A stretch of 59,630 nucleotides of DNA, from the NCBI GenBank assembly GCA_963643165.1, contig CAVIJD010000011.1:1-59630 (forward strand), in the 5' to 3' direction. The stretch is from F23-D06 sp963643165 (GTDB lineage: Bacteria; Bacteroidota; Bacteroidia; Bacteroidales; WCHB1-69). The position numbers and the translations under genes were made by a program. Each line of letters opens with the position of its first letter. The stretch's first letter is position 1. The notes under the pieces are model-generated. The model saw nothing but the letters and a program-made list of their open reading frames with translations, was not told where the DNA came from and searched no databases. Of the stretch, positions 59,584-59,630 are shown piece after piece.

Positions 59584-59630
59584 ATGCGCATACTCATAGA
59601 AGAATACCAATACGACGCAGCCGACGTTCG
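59584..59630 (+). CDS. mcrC: McrC-like nuclease subunit (start only)
   Basis: ATG six bases after the mcrB stop begins MRILIEEYQYDAADV and leaves the window. Position and the initial IxxEY pattern fit McrC, the PD-(D/E)XK nuclease partner recruited by McrB. Too little is visible to confirm the nuclease motifs. Confidence 0.6.
   Translation, partial: MRILIEEYQYDAADV

Overview
This 59.6-kb window is chromosomal DNA of a Bacteroidota bacterium, most likely order Bacteroidales. The evidence is the recurring promoter element TAnnTTTG (usually TATCTTTG, TACTTTTG or TATTTTTG) 15-120 nt before start codons, lipoproteins with short lipobox signals, type IX secretion C-terminal sorting domains, a hmuYRSTUV-type haem operon, and Bacteroidota-type forms of MurA, phosphofructokinase and RecQ. 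GC content is moderately high in the core (about 55% by eye) and lower at both edges, where the genes look acquired.

Left edge (1-5560): a decayed accessory region. It holds a 5'-truncated type IIG restriction-methylation fragment that abuts a Mpi-like serine invertase, an unrecognised gene, two AAA/DUF4143 ATPases, the first codons of a transposase, and a frameshifted AlbA/Schlafen-type remnant. Short exact direct repeats of 23 and 29 bp mark old recombination junctions. A strong hairpin terminator (5515-5561) ends this zone.

Core (5585-57400): ordinary housekeeping genes in short operons. In order: a T9SS cargo protein; a 1676-aa exonuclease-RecQ-UvrD fusion; an ATP-grasp-like protein; a GNAT acetyltransferase; an Ig-like lipoprotein directly followed by mfd; a THUMP-like methyltransferase; a HAD phosphatase; an LpxL-like acyltransferase; the haem operon (calycin-like lipoprotein, hmuY, hmuR, hmuS, hmuT, hmuU, hmuV); an S4 protein; rseP-nadA; a membrane protein with dapF; tamB with an AI-2E-family permease; tsaD; an OppC-like permease; birA with a RecD-like helicase; a DUF4197-like lipoprotein; a PPi-type phosphofructokinase; murA; a second T9SS protein; dus; rpsT; a thioesterase; a TrmH methyltransferase; a DMT exporter; a DUF3828-like lipoprotein fused to a broken DUF1294 gene; and umuDC.

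Right edge (57565-59630): start of a McrBC-type modification-dependent restriction locus. McrB carries a DUF4268-like C-terminal domain, and mcrC runs off the window.

The most noteworthy items are the promoterless specificity fragment beside a master-type invertase, the membrane-anchored HmuS dechelatase-like protein with a basic low-complexity insert, the triple-domain helicase, the repeat and hairpin clusters shared by two distant intergenic regions, and the fused or frameshifted DUF1294 locus. I saw no CRISPR array, rRNA or tRNA gene. All family assignments come from reading motifs by eye; no database search was run.
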